Part shown: one piece after another, positions 1 to 6,547 of the stretch
How the letters are laid out: each line of letters opens with the position of its first letter
Position numbering within the stretch: position 1 is the first letter of the stretch
Assembly (NCBI GenBank): GCA_964390295.1
Contig: CAYMHR010000013.1
Location: forward strand, 1-31,905
Direction: 5' to 3'
Length of the DNA stretch: 31,905 bases
Source: RGIG3009 sp964390295
GTDB lineage: Bacteria > Bacillota > Clostridia > Oscillospirales > Acutalibacteraceae
Translations under genes and position numbers: made by a program
The notes under the pieces: model-generated
What the model saw: only the letters and a program-made list of their open reading frames with translations
Databases searched by the model: none
What the model was told of the DNA's origin: nothing

Positions 1-1
1 C

Positions 2-850
2 GCCATGACCGCGGCGGCCGAGCGGTTGAGCGAACATCCGCTGGGCAAGGCGATTGCTTCGTGCTATGGGGACACGCCGTACGTGGCCGAGGCGTTTGAG
101 ATGAAGCCCGGCGCGGGCATCATGGCCACCGTGGACAATCGCCGCCTGCAAGCCGGTACGTTGGATTGGGTCGTCGGTGAGCCGTCGCAGCAAGCCCGGT
201 TGAACGCCGAGACCGCGGCCTACGTCGAGCAGGGCTGTACCGTGATCTACGTGGCGATCGACCGCGAACCGGCCGGGTATATCGTGCTGTCGGATACCGT
301 GCGCGAAAGCAGTGCCGCTACCATTGCCGAGCTGCATCGGCTGAACGTGGAGCCGGTGCTGTTGACGGGCGATAACGCCGGTGCGGCGGCGTCGATCGCC
401 GGACAGGTCGCGATTGACCGGGTGCACGCCGCCTGTCGGCCAGAGGATAAGCTGGCGCATATCCGCGCGTATGAGCAGGGCGGCGAAGCGGTGTGTATGA
501 TCGGTGACGGCATCAACGATGCCCCGGCGTTAAAGTGTGCCACCGTCGGCATCGCCATGGGCGGCGTTGGCAGTGACATCGCCACCGATGCCGCCGATAT
601 CGTGCTGGTCAACGACGACGTCGAGGAGTTACCGCATTTGTTCCGCCTGTCGCGTCGCCTGATGACCACCATCCGCATTAACATTACGTTCTCGATGACG
701 TTGAATTTCCTCGCCATGGCGTTGGCGGCCACCGGCTTGTTAGGCCCGGTGTTCGGTGCACTGCTTCACAATGCCGGCTCCATTTTGGTGGTGCTCAATT
801 CCGCCTGGCTCTTGACCTGGAAAAAGCGCCGCTCCGCGGTCAACCCGTGA
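2..850 (+). CDS. Heavy-metal-transporting P-type ATPase, C-terminal part (5' end outside window)
   Basis: A P1B-type ATPase couples ATP hydrolysis to metal export across the membrane. The reading frame is open from the first bases, so the gene starts upstream and the metal-binding, early membrane and DKTGT phosphorylation segments are not seen. Visible are the P1B signature SEHPLGKAI (nucleotide-binding HP motif) near the start, LLTGDN, the hinge motif GDGINDAPALK about two thirds along, and a final pair of hydrophobic helices ending in LLTWKKRR. The tail sequence LLHNAGSILVVLNSAWLL resembles Zn/Cd/Co-type pumps more than CopA, but the metal cannot be assigned without the CPC-type membrane motif. 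It converges on the leftward nuclease operon. Confidence 0.93.
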   Translation, partial: AMTAAAERLSEHPLGKAIASCYGDTPYVAEAFEMKPGAGIMATVDNRRLQAGTLDWVVGEPSQQARLNAETAAYVEQGCTVIYVAIDREPAGYIVLSDTVRESSAATIAELHRLNVEPVLLTGDNAGAAASIAGQVAIDRVHAACRPEDKLAHIRAYEQGGEAVCMIGDGINDAPALKCATVGIAMGGVGSDIATDAADIVLVNDDVEELPHLFRLSRRLMTTIRINITFSMTLNFLAMALAATGLLGPVFGALLHNAGSILVVLNSAWLLTWKKRRSAVNP

Positions 851-884
851 GCCGCTCCCAACGATAAACGGCTGGCCCATTCAC

Positions 885-912
885 AAAAACGGGCGACAGG
901 AGCTTCCTGTCG
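885..912 (-). terminator. Intrinsic terminator of the nuclease operon
   Basis: An 8-bp perfect stem (894-901 with 905-912, loop GCT) lies 22 bp past the nuclease stop. Read leftward it is followed by CCCG and five Ts, so it mainly serves the minus strand. It may also help end the converging ATPase transcript. Confidence 0.7.
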
Positions 913-933
913 TCGGTTTCGCCGTCTATCGAA

Positions 934-2010
934 TTATTTGCAGCATTTCTTGCAGGGCTCGTAATTTTGCTGGATGGCTTCCTCCAGCGTGACCTGCTTG
1001 GGGTCCTTCATACCACTGCAACTGGATTTGTAATGATACTTACTGCCGGTTTGCGGAATCCAGACCCACGTTGTCTGGTCGTCTCCGGCGGTCACTTCCG
1101 TTTTTTTCGTGGTGACGGCCGTTGCCTTCGTCGTCGTTTTGGTCGTGGTCGTCTTGACGGTGGTCGTCGCGGCACCACCCTCGGCGTGACTGCTTCCGGT
1201 CGCGTAATCGATCACGATCCCCTGCTGTACGTTGTATACGTAGACGTGAAAGCAGATTCCTTCGCCGTCATCCTCAACGGAGTAGGCCTCCATTTCCACG
1301 CCGCTGGCCAGCAGGTTGTTTCCCTCGTAGATCGGGGTCACGCGATACGCTACGTGATGGCCGGTTTCGCGCACGTAGTCGGCGATCATGTTTTCAAAGG
1401 GCAACATACCCTTCGTGTTAAAATAGCGCGTGCCGGTTATCAGATTGTTGGGATTGTCGTTTTCCGCCGATAATTGCCAGCCGATCAGATGCGAACGGTT
1501 GTACAGATATTTGCCGCTCACCGAATTGTAGGTGGCCTGCACCCAGCCGGTTGGGTAAACGTGGCTGATGTCGCCGCGTTGTTCGCCGTCTGCCGGCATG
1601 ATCTCACGGCCGCAGGAGGCCAACGCCACACCGCACCGGCCGAGCCCGTCCAGCGCCGAATATGTTTCGTAGCCGGTTGTCGTCAGCTCGGCTTCGGAAA
1701 ATACCGGCTGATTGCCGTTGAGAACGACGTAAGGCTGACCGCTGTAAGCTGGAACGGACAGCGCGGTCGTGCCGGACGACGAGGCTCCGGAAACGGTCGT
1801 GGTGGCGGACGATGCGTTACCGCTCGGTGCCGACGAGGAGGCCGATCCGGTCGGATCGGTCACGTTGACCGTGGTCGTTCCGCCGGAAGTGACCCCGGTC
1901 GTGGTGCCGGGCGTCGTGGCACCCGTGCAGGAAGAAAGCAACGTGGCCAGACATAGCAGGGTGGCGAACAGCCGTACAAAGGGTAGCTTGGCGGTCATGC
2001 GTTTCATCAT
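934..2010 (-). CDS. Lipoprotein DNA/RNA non-specific endonuclease with Cys-rich C-terminal tail
   Basis: Probably a surface-anchored, secreted nuclease. The N-terminus is a lipoprotein signal with lipobox LLSSC (Cys28). A Thr/Ser/Gly-rich linker runs to about residue 90. The EndA/Spd-type nuclease domain (about 95-270) carries YNRSHLIGW, with the likely catalytic His at 174 in the place of the DRGH motif, and downstream Asn-rich RYFNTKGMLPFEN typical of the metal-binding part. A second Thr/Lys-rich linker (about 286-308) leads to a tail with YHYKSSC and PCKKCC, a His/Cys set like the small metal-binding domains found at the end of secreted Firmicutes nucleases. The start overlaps the upstream stop (TAATG) and has GGAGG 5 bp upstream; a second ATG follows at once. 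Roles could be DNA scavenging or uptake. Confidence 0.88.
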   Translation of the reverse strand: MMKRMTAKLPFVRLFATLLCLATLLSSCTGATTPGTTTGVTSGGTTTVNVTDPTGSASSSAPSGNASSATTTVSGASSSGTTALSVPAYSGQPYVVLNGNQPVFSEAELTTTGYETYSALDGLGRCGVALASCGREIMPADGEQRGDISHVYPTGWVQATYNSVSGKYLYNRSHLIGWQLSAENDNPNNLITGTRYFNTKGMLPFENMIADYVRETGHHVAYRVTPIYEGNNLLASGVEMEAYSVEDDGEGICFHVYVYNVQQGIVIDYATGSSHAEGGAATTTVKTTTTKTTTKATAVTTKKTEVTAGDDQTTWVWIPQTGSKYHYKSSCSGMKDPKQVTLEEAIQQNYEPCKKCCK

Positions 2011-2414
2011 TAACGCCTCCTATAAATTTCCAACGTAATCTTGGAATGCGAGGAGCCGGCAAATTGCTCGGTACGTACCCGTTGAAACTCGGTCTTTAGC
2101 CGGTCCAGCGGGAAAAAGCAATCGCCGGGATAGTCGCGGTTCCAGAAAAAGAGGTAACACTCCGTCACCGTCTCCCACGGAACGTCGGTATTTTCCACGA
2201 AGCAAAAGTCGTCGTCCCCGGCACGTTCCCAAAAATCCTCGCTCACCGACAACGGCTCCTGCGATTCAAATTGCTTGGCGGAATAGGCGTTGAGGAACAG
2301 CCGTTTGCCGCCGACCAACGCCAGCAGTCGCTCCCGCAACAGGCGATCCTGACTTTGCCGACGACCGGCAAACGCCATGCCGCCCGATCGATCCAAACAG
2401 GCAATGAGCTTCAT
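2010..2414 (-). CDS. Conserved hypothetical protein, 134 aa
   Basis: A small soluble protein beginning MKLIACLDRSGGMAFAGRRQ, with later motifs LNAYSAKQFE and DDFCFVENTDV. I recognise the pattern as a family common in Clostridia whose function is not established; public labels for it vary and should not be trusted. No signal peptide or membrane segment is visible. ATG at 2414 is chosen over the GTG three bases upstream because AAAGGAGG then has normal 8-bp spacing. The stop overlaps the start of the lipoprotein nuclease by one base (TAATG), so the two are probably translationally coupled and share the promoter at 2437-2465. Confidence 0.8.
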   Translation of the reverse strand: MKLIACLDRSGGMAFAGRRQSQDRLLRERLLALVGGKRLFLNAYSAKQFESQEPLSVSEDFWERAGDDDFCFVENTDVPWETVTECYLFFWNRDYPGDCFFPLDRLKTEFQRVRTEQFAGSSHSKITLEIYRRR

Positions 2415-2436
2415 CACTGCCCCCTCCTTTGCTTAA

Positions 2437-2465
2437 AGTATAGCACGCTTTTTGACAAAATACAA
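2437..2465 (-). promoter_or_regulatory. Sigma-A promoter for the 134-aa protein / nuclease operon
   Basis: On the minus strand: -35 TTGTAT (2465-2460), 17-bp spacer, -10 TATACT (2442-2437). The start codon is about 23 bp downstream of the -10. Confidence 0.7.
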
Positions 2466-2470
2466 GCCGT

Positions 2471-3553
2471 TCAGACGCCGTTTTCCCGACGCTTGCGGCG
2501 ACGAACGCGGTTGATGTGCCGCTCAAAGTCGCCGCCGTCGATCAGCGCGGTCAGCACCAGTTGAATCACCGTAGGCACGGTGCAGGAATAAAAGCCGAGC
2601 CGCGTGGCGTATTCTTCGGCCAATCCCTGCGGCAGTACCATGTAGGCGACGCGCAGGGAGGCCGAGATCGTTTTTGAAAACGTATTCATGTAGATCACGT
2701 TGTCGGCGGTGTGTGAAAACAGGGTCTCTTCGGTGCGCCGCGACAGGGAAAACTCCGATTCAAAGTCGTCCTCGATTATGTAGCGATCCGCCTTCTTCGT
2801 CCAGCGCAAATATTCGTGGCGCTTGGAGGCGGTGGCCGTCACGCCGCTGGGAAAGCTCCGATACGGGGAAATGTGAAGCACCGAGGCGTCGGTCGCCCAC
2901 AAGGCGGCGCTGTTGATGCCGTTCTGCTCCAGCGGTAAGCGACGATACGTCACCTCCGAGGCGCGATACACCTGCTCGATTTGCGGATACGAGGGGGTCT
3001 CGATGGCATAAACGCGATGGTGTCCCAGTAGCTCCACGATACGGCCGTACAGGGCCTCCGAGCCGGAACCGACGATGATTTGGTGCGTTCCGACGACGAT
3101 GCCACAGCTTCGTTCCAAATAGCGGCGGATGGCTTCGCGCAGTTCCACGCGACCGGCGTTGGGCGAGCGATCCAAAATGGTATTGCCGTACTCGCTGATG
3201 ACGGAGCGCATGGTTTTGGTGAGCACCGAAAACGGAAACTCCGGCGTTTCACCGGAGTGTTCCGCCGCCGTGAGGGTAACGGATGTAACCTGTGCCGCGG
3301 CAAAGCCGTCGGTGAGGCGAAAGCACACGAAATAGCCACTGCGCTCGCGCGACTCCACGTAGCCCTCGTCACACAGCAGGGCGTAGGCGTGCTCCACCGT
3401 GATGACGCTGGTGGCGGTTTCCTCCGCTATGGTGCGCTTGGAGGGAAGCTTGCTGCCGTAGGGATAGCTCTCCCGCACAATATCGTCCCGAATTTGCCGA
3501 TATAGCTGTAAGTAGGCCGGTATGTGCGAAGCGTTGTCAATCAAATACTTCAT
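2471..3553 (-). CDS. MocR/PdxR-type GntR regulator with aminotransferase-like domain (short C-terminus)
   Basis: A transcription factor combining a GntR winged helix with a fold-type I aminotransferase-like domain that binds PLP. The HTH is at the N-terminus (YLQLYRQIRDD, GSKLPSKRTIAEE, VEHAYALLCDEGYVESRERSGYF). The PLP-domain landmarks include NAGRVELREAIRRYLERSCG, VGSGSEALY and IIEDDFESEF; the Lys of MNTFSKTISASLRVAYM is the likely PLP lysine. ATG at 3553 is chosen because homology begins there; a GGGAG lies 16 bp upstream, a long spacing. At 360 aa it is well below the usual 440-480, ending in a basic tail (RVRRRKRRENGV) where the small domain normally continues. Divergent from the vitamin B6 salvage operon, so probably its PLP-responsive regulator. 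Confidence 0.85.
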   Translation of the reverse strand: MKYLIDNASHIPAYLQLYRQIRDDIVRESYPYGSKLPSKRTIAEETATSVITVEHAYALLCDEGYVESRERSGYFVCFRLTDGFAAAQVTSVTLTAAEHSGETPEFPFSVLTKTMRSVISEYGNTILDRSPNAGRVELREAIRRYLERSCGIVVGTHQIIVGSGSEALYGRIVELLGHHRVYAIETPSYPQIEQVYRASEVTYRRLPLEQNGINSAALWATDASVLHISPYRSFPSGVTATASKRHEYLRWTKKADRYIIEDDFESEFSLSRRTEETLFSHTADNVIYMNTFSKTISASLRVAYMVLPQGLAEEYATRLGFYSCTVPTVIQLVLTALIDGGDFERHINRVRRRKRRENGV

Positions 3554-3557
3554 CTGG

Positions 3558-3594
3558 TTATATAATTTACTCCCGTTTTGATTATTTATATAAT
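3558..3594. promoter_or_regulatory. Candidate MocR/PdxR operator: exact direct repeat
   Basis: TTATATAAT occurs at 3558-3566 and again at 3586-3594, start to start 28 bp, in the 73-bp gap between the divergent regulator and kinase genes. The second copy contains the -10 box of the kinase promoter; the first touches its -35 box. MocR dimers such as GabR and PdxR are known to bind direct repeats. A 10-bp palindrome, AGTATATACT, lies just downstream at 3604-3613. Confidence 0.5.
3566..3594 (+). promoter_or_regulatory. Sigma-A promoter of the vitamin B6 operon
   Basis: -35 TTTACT (3566-3571), 17-bp spacer, -10 TATAAT (3589-3594). The start would be near 3601, giving a short leader of about 26 nt before the ATG at 3627. 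Confidence 0.65.
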
Positions 3595-3626
3595 ACCAAA
3601 TAAAGTATATACTGTTTTCATTCCAA

Positions 3627-4484
3627 ATGCAAGAGGGGGGACGGCTTACGTCGCACAATCGTCAAAAAAAGCTCGCGGTCATCAATGATTTTTGCGGCTT
3701 CGGCCGTTGCTCGCTTGCCGCATCGTTGCCGATCGTTTCGGCGCTCAAGGTGCAGTGCTGTCCGTTGCCCACCGCCGTTTTTTCCGACCACACCGGGTTC
3801 GACAGCTTTTACTGCACCGATTTTACCCGGCACATGGAGCCGTATATTCGCGAGTGGAAACGGCTGGACCTGCAATTTAACGGCATTTTAACCGGGTTTC
3901 TCGGTTCGCCGGAGCAGATCGAGATCGTCCGTCGGTTTCTGGAGCGGTTCAAAACGCCGCACACCGTCACGATCGTCGATCCCGTGATGGGCGATTACGG
4001 CAAGCTGTATCCGACCTATTCGCCGGAATTGGCTCAAAAAATGCAATCACTGTTGCCCTACGCCGAGATTCTCACGCCGAATTTAACCGAAGCGTGTCTG
4101 TTGACCGGCACCGAGTATCGTCCCGATTTGGACGAAGCGGCGCTGTTGACCCTCTGCGAAGCACTGCACGCCATGGGACCGGAGAAAATCGTCGTTTCCG
4201 GCCTGGAGCGCGGTGACGATCTGGAAAACTTCGTTTACGAGGCGGGAAAATCGCCGGTGCTGATCCGTGAACACAAGGTTGGCCCCTGCCGTTCGGGAAC
4301 CGGGGACGTGTTTTCGTCCATTCTGGCCGCCGACGCCGTCAACGGGGTGCCGTTGACCGCATCGGTGCGGCACGCGTCGTCCTTCGTTGCCAAGGTCTTG
4401 CGTCGCGCCGTGGAATGGGAGCTGCCCCGTACCGACGGCCTGTGCTTTGAAGAATTTTTAACGGAAATCGGGGAAGGGCTATGA
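3627..4484 (+). CDS. pdxK: Pyridoxal/pyridoxamine kinase (PfkB-like)
   Basis: Phosphorylates pyridoxal, pyridoxamine or pyridoxine with ATP in B6 salvage. The 285-aa protein has the family landmarks INDFCGFGRCSLAASLPI near the N-terminus, HTGF, GILTGFLGS, VDPVMGDYGKLYP, TPNLTEACLLTG, and the anion-hole/catalytic GTGDVFSSIL with Asp227. The ATG at 3627 has no Shine-Dalgarno upstream (the bases before it are AT-rich); oddly a purine run, AGAGGGGGG, lies just inside the gene without an in-frame start after it. First gene of a tight operon: the stop overlaps the next start by ATGA. pdxY would be an alternative name. Confidence 0.92.
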   Translation: MQEGGRLTSHNRQKKLAVINDFCGFGRCSLAASLPIVSALKVQCCPLPTAVFSDHTGFDSFYCTDFTRHMEPYIREWKRLDLQFNGILTGFLGSPEQIEIVRRFLERFKTPHTVTIVDPVMGDYGKLYPTYSPELAQKMQSLLPYAEILTPNLTEACLLTGTEYRPDLDEAALLTLCEALHAMGPEKIVVSGLERGDDLENFVYEAGKSPVLIREHKVGPCRSGTGDVFSSILAADAVNGVPLTASVRHASSFVAKVLRRAVEWELPRTDGLCFEEFLTEIGEGL

Positions 4485-4996
4485 GAGGGCAAAAGCTGAA
4501 GAACCTGTGCCTGACCGGCGTGCTGACGGCGATCACGTTTGTGTTCACCGCCTATCTGCACGTGCCGAGCCACACCGGGTACACCCACGTGGGCGACGGC
4601 TTCATCTATCTGGCGGCGTGCTTTTTGCCCACGCCGTATGCGCTCTTTGTCGGAGCCGCCGGAGCGATATTGGCCGATTGTCTGACCGGCTTCGCCCTGT
4701 GGGCACCGGCATCGGCGGTCATCAAAGCGCTCACGGTGCTGTGCTTTTCCAGCCGCACCCGGCGGATTCTCTCCCTGCGTAACGTGGTAGCGCTGGTTCC
4801 GGCGGCGACGTGCTGTGTCGGCGGCTACTATTTGTACGAAGCGCTGATTACCCAAAACTTTTTGTCGCCGCTCGCCGGGATTCCCGGCTATATCACGCAA
4901 GCGGTGTGTAGCGCCGGACTGTTCGTGCTGCTCGGCGTGATGTTGGATAAATTGCATTGGAAAGACATGTGGAAAACCGGAGGAATGGAACGATGA
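4481..4996 (+). CDS. ECF transporter S-component, probably for a B6 vitamer
   Basis: A 171-aa integral membrane protein with about five to six hydrophobic helices. The start, MRGQKLKNLCLTGVLTAITF, the HVGDGFIYLAACFL segment and the GAAGAILADCLTGFALWAP segment are typical of S-components of energy-coupling-factor transporters. It would bind the vitamin at the membrane and work with an EcfAA'T module encoded elsewhere. It overlaps the kinase stop (ATGA at 4481-4484) and is preceded by GGGAAGGG, so it is translated with it; the kinase partner points to pyridoxine/pyridoxal as substrate. The substrate is inferred from context only. Confidence 0.85.
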   Translation: MRGQKLKNLCLTGVLTAITFVFTAYLHVPSHTGYTHVGDGFIYLAACFLPTPYALFVGAAGAILADCLTGFALWAPASAVIKALTVLCFSSRTRRILSLRNVVALVPAATCCVGGYYLYEALITQNFLSPLAGIPGYITQAVCSAGLFVLLGVMLDKLHWKDMWKTGGMER

Positions 4997-5598
4997 TGAC
5001 GATTACCTACCCCGTAAAACGCGGTATTTACGTAAACATGACCAACCGTTGCCCCTGCGCTTGCACGTTTTGCCTACGGCAGAATGGCGACAGCGTATAC
5101 GGCTCCGACCCACTGTGGCTGGATCGCGAACCGACTGTAGAGGAGGTTTGCGCCGATCTGGATCGCTGGGACCTGTCGCAGTACGACGAGGTCGTTTTTT
5201 GCGGCTACGGTGAGCCGACCGAGCGGCTGGACGATGTGTTGCAGGTGGCGGCCTACCTCCGCCGCAAAAGCCGGATTGCGATCCGTATTAACACAAACGG
5301 CCTGTCCGACCTGATTCACGGCGAGCGCACCGCTTCCCGGCTGAAGGGCCTGATCGATACGGTGTCGGTCAGTCTGAACGCCACCAACGCCGAGGAGTAT
5401 TTGGCGGTCGTGCGTCCGCGGTTCGGTCTCGGCTCCTACGATGCCATGCTGCAATTCACCAAGGATTGTGTTGATTACGTGCCGCACGTGGTTATGACGG
5501 TGGTCGACGTGGTGACCACACCGGAGGGACAGGCGGAATGTCGTCGCATTTGCGACTCGATCGGTGCCACGTTGCGCGTGCGTCCCTATGAAGAATAA
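4993..5598 (+). CDS. Radical SAM protein, TatD-linked type
   Basis: A small 201-aa radical SAM enzyme. The 4Fe-4S motif is NRCPCACTFC: Cys20, Cys24 and Cys27 form CxxxCxxC, with an extra Cys22 between. GYGEPTERLDD matches the GGE-like SAM-binding motif, followed by IRINTNG and SVSLNATNAEEY. The overall pattern fits the family named after its usual neighbour TatD; its substrate is unknown. The ATG at 4993 is used because GGAGG sits 9 bp upstream and the codon overlaps the S-component stop (ATGA). No TatD gene is adjacent; instead it closes a B6 salvage operon and is followed by a strong terminator. Confidence 0.85.
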   Translation: MMTITYPVKRGIYVNMTNRCPCACTFCLRQNGDSVYGSDPLWLDREPTVEEVCADLDRWDLSQYDEVVFCGYGEPTERLDDVLQVAAYLRRKSRIAIRINTNGLSDLIHGERTASRLKGLIDTVSVSLNATNAEEYLAVVRPRFGLGSYDAMLQFTKDCVDYVPHVVMTVVDVVTTPEGQAECRRICDSIGATLRVRPYEE

Positions 5599-5618
5599 CC
5601 CTGTCAGTGCTCTCATTC

Positions 5619-5657
5619 TCTCCGCGATGAAGTTCATCGCGGAGATTTTTATTTTTA
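5619..5657 (+). terminator. Intrinsic terminator of the B6 operon
   Basis: A 13-bp inverted repeat (5619-5631 with 5633-5645; the tip opens to form the loop) is followed by TTTTTATTTTTT. It lies 20 bp after the radical SAM stop. Confidence 0.9.
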
Positions 5658-5740
5658 ACAAAAGTCAAACAACTTTCCAAACAAATCCTAACAACCACCC
5701 GGTATACTAATGTCATTCCAAATGAAAGGACGTCTGTGAA

Positions 5741-5965
5741 ATGTCAAAATTGGCTGATGTGAACGAAAGACTGGCAAGCAAGGTGACGGAGGGGTATCGG
5801 AAAATCGAGACCGGTGTCGTGCAAGGCTACAAAGCTATCGAGACCGGCGTGGTAACGGGCTTTGAAAAAGTGACCGACGGCTGTGTGAAGGCGCTGTTTG
5901 CCAAAGAGGGCGAAACGGTCGAGGAAGCCAAAGCGCGACTGCGCGGCACTTCCGAGCGAGAATAA
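5741..5965 (+). CDS. Small protein with three 11-residue repeats
   Basis: A 74-aa charged protein without signal or membrane segment. Residues 17-49 consist of three tandem 11-mers: EGYRKIETGVV, QGYKAIETGVV and TGFEKVTDGCV, a spacing that favours one long amphipathic helix. The C-terminal part (GETVEEAKARL) also occurs in a small-protein family I have seen in other Clostridia, with unknown function. AAAGGA lies upstream of the ATG, and a TATACT -10-like box at 5703-5708 lacks a good -35. The next gene follows 21 bp after the stop, so they form one operon. Confidence 0.8.
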   Translation: MSKLADVNERLASKVTEGYRKIETGVVQGYKAIETGVVTGFEKVTDGCVKALFAKEGETVEEAKARLRGTSERE

Positions 5966-5986
5966 GTGAGAAAAGGAGAAACGAAA

Positions 5987-6352
5987 ATGAATAAGAACGA
6001 TCGAGAATTTATCATTCAAAAAATCCGCACACAGTATATGGACCGGGAGCCGAACGAGTTGGAGGAATTAAAGGCACTGGATACCAAGGTGAAGCGCCCG
6101 GCGCAGGTCTTTGCTTATGTAGGGGGAAGCATCGGTGCGCTGGTGATGGGCAGTGGTATGAGCCTGATTATGACCGATCTCAGTGCGACGCTGGGGATCG
6201 GTGATCCCATGCTCCCCGGTGTGATTGTGGGAGCGATCGGCTTGCTGGCGGTTCTGCTGACGTACCCGCTGTACAAGAAACTGCTCGGCTCGCGCCGTCG
6301 GAAATACGCCGACCGCATTTTGTCCCTCAGCGATCGGATGATGCGGTCATGA
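5987..6352 (+). CDS. Two-helix membrane protein, conserved in Clostridia
   Basis: A 121-aa protein with a charged N-terminal half (DREFIIQKIRTQYMDREPNE, ALDTKVKRPAQ), then two hydrophobic helices (about 44-68 and 75-99), and a basic tail (KKLLGSRRRKYADRILSLSD). Such proteins are often labelled dihydropteridine reductase in databases, but nothing in this sequence suggests an oxidoreductase. The ATG at 5987 is preceded by AAAAGGAGAAACGAAA, clearly better than the possible in-frame start at 5966. It follows the 11-residue-repeat protein, and the two may act together at the membrane. Confidence 0.8.
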   Translation: MNKNDREFIIQKIRTQYMDREPNELEELKALDTKVKRPAQVFAYVGGSIGALVMGSGMSLIMTDLSATLGIGDPMLPGVIVGAIGLLAVLLTYPLYKKLLGSRRRKYADRILSLSDRMMRS

Positions 6353-6385
6353 TTTGCCGCACCGAAGCGACGGATCGATCCCTGC

Positions 6386-6414
6386 CACAGGCGATGCTTT
6401 CGGCGTCGCCTGTG
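6386..6414 (+). terminator. Hairpin, probable weak terminator
   Basis: A 12-bp stem with one G-T pair (6386-6397 with 6403-6414) lies 34 bp after the membrane protein stop. Only TTTGCG follows, so the U-tract is poor. Confidence 0.5.
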
Positions 6415-6447
6415 TTTGCGTTGGGCGGATTTATCGACGGCGGGGAC

Positions 6448-6476
6448 TTGAATCTTGGCGCAAAACGGTGTATACT
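6448..6476 (+). promoter_or_regulatory. Sigma-A promoter for the six-helix membrane protein
   Basis: -35 TTGAAT (6448-6453), 17-bp spacer, -10 TATACT (6471-6476). The gene starts at GTG 6548, leaving a leader of about 65 nt. Confidence 0.7.
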
Positions 6477-6547
6477 GACACTGTATGAGTGGAACAGAAC
6501 GTGCCGTCGGCATGACCGTCGTGTACGTTGGCAAAGGAGCACGTACT

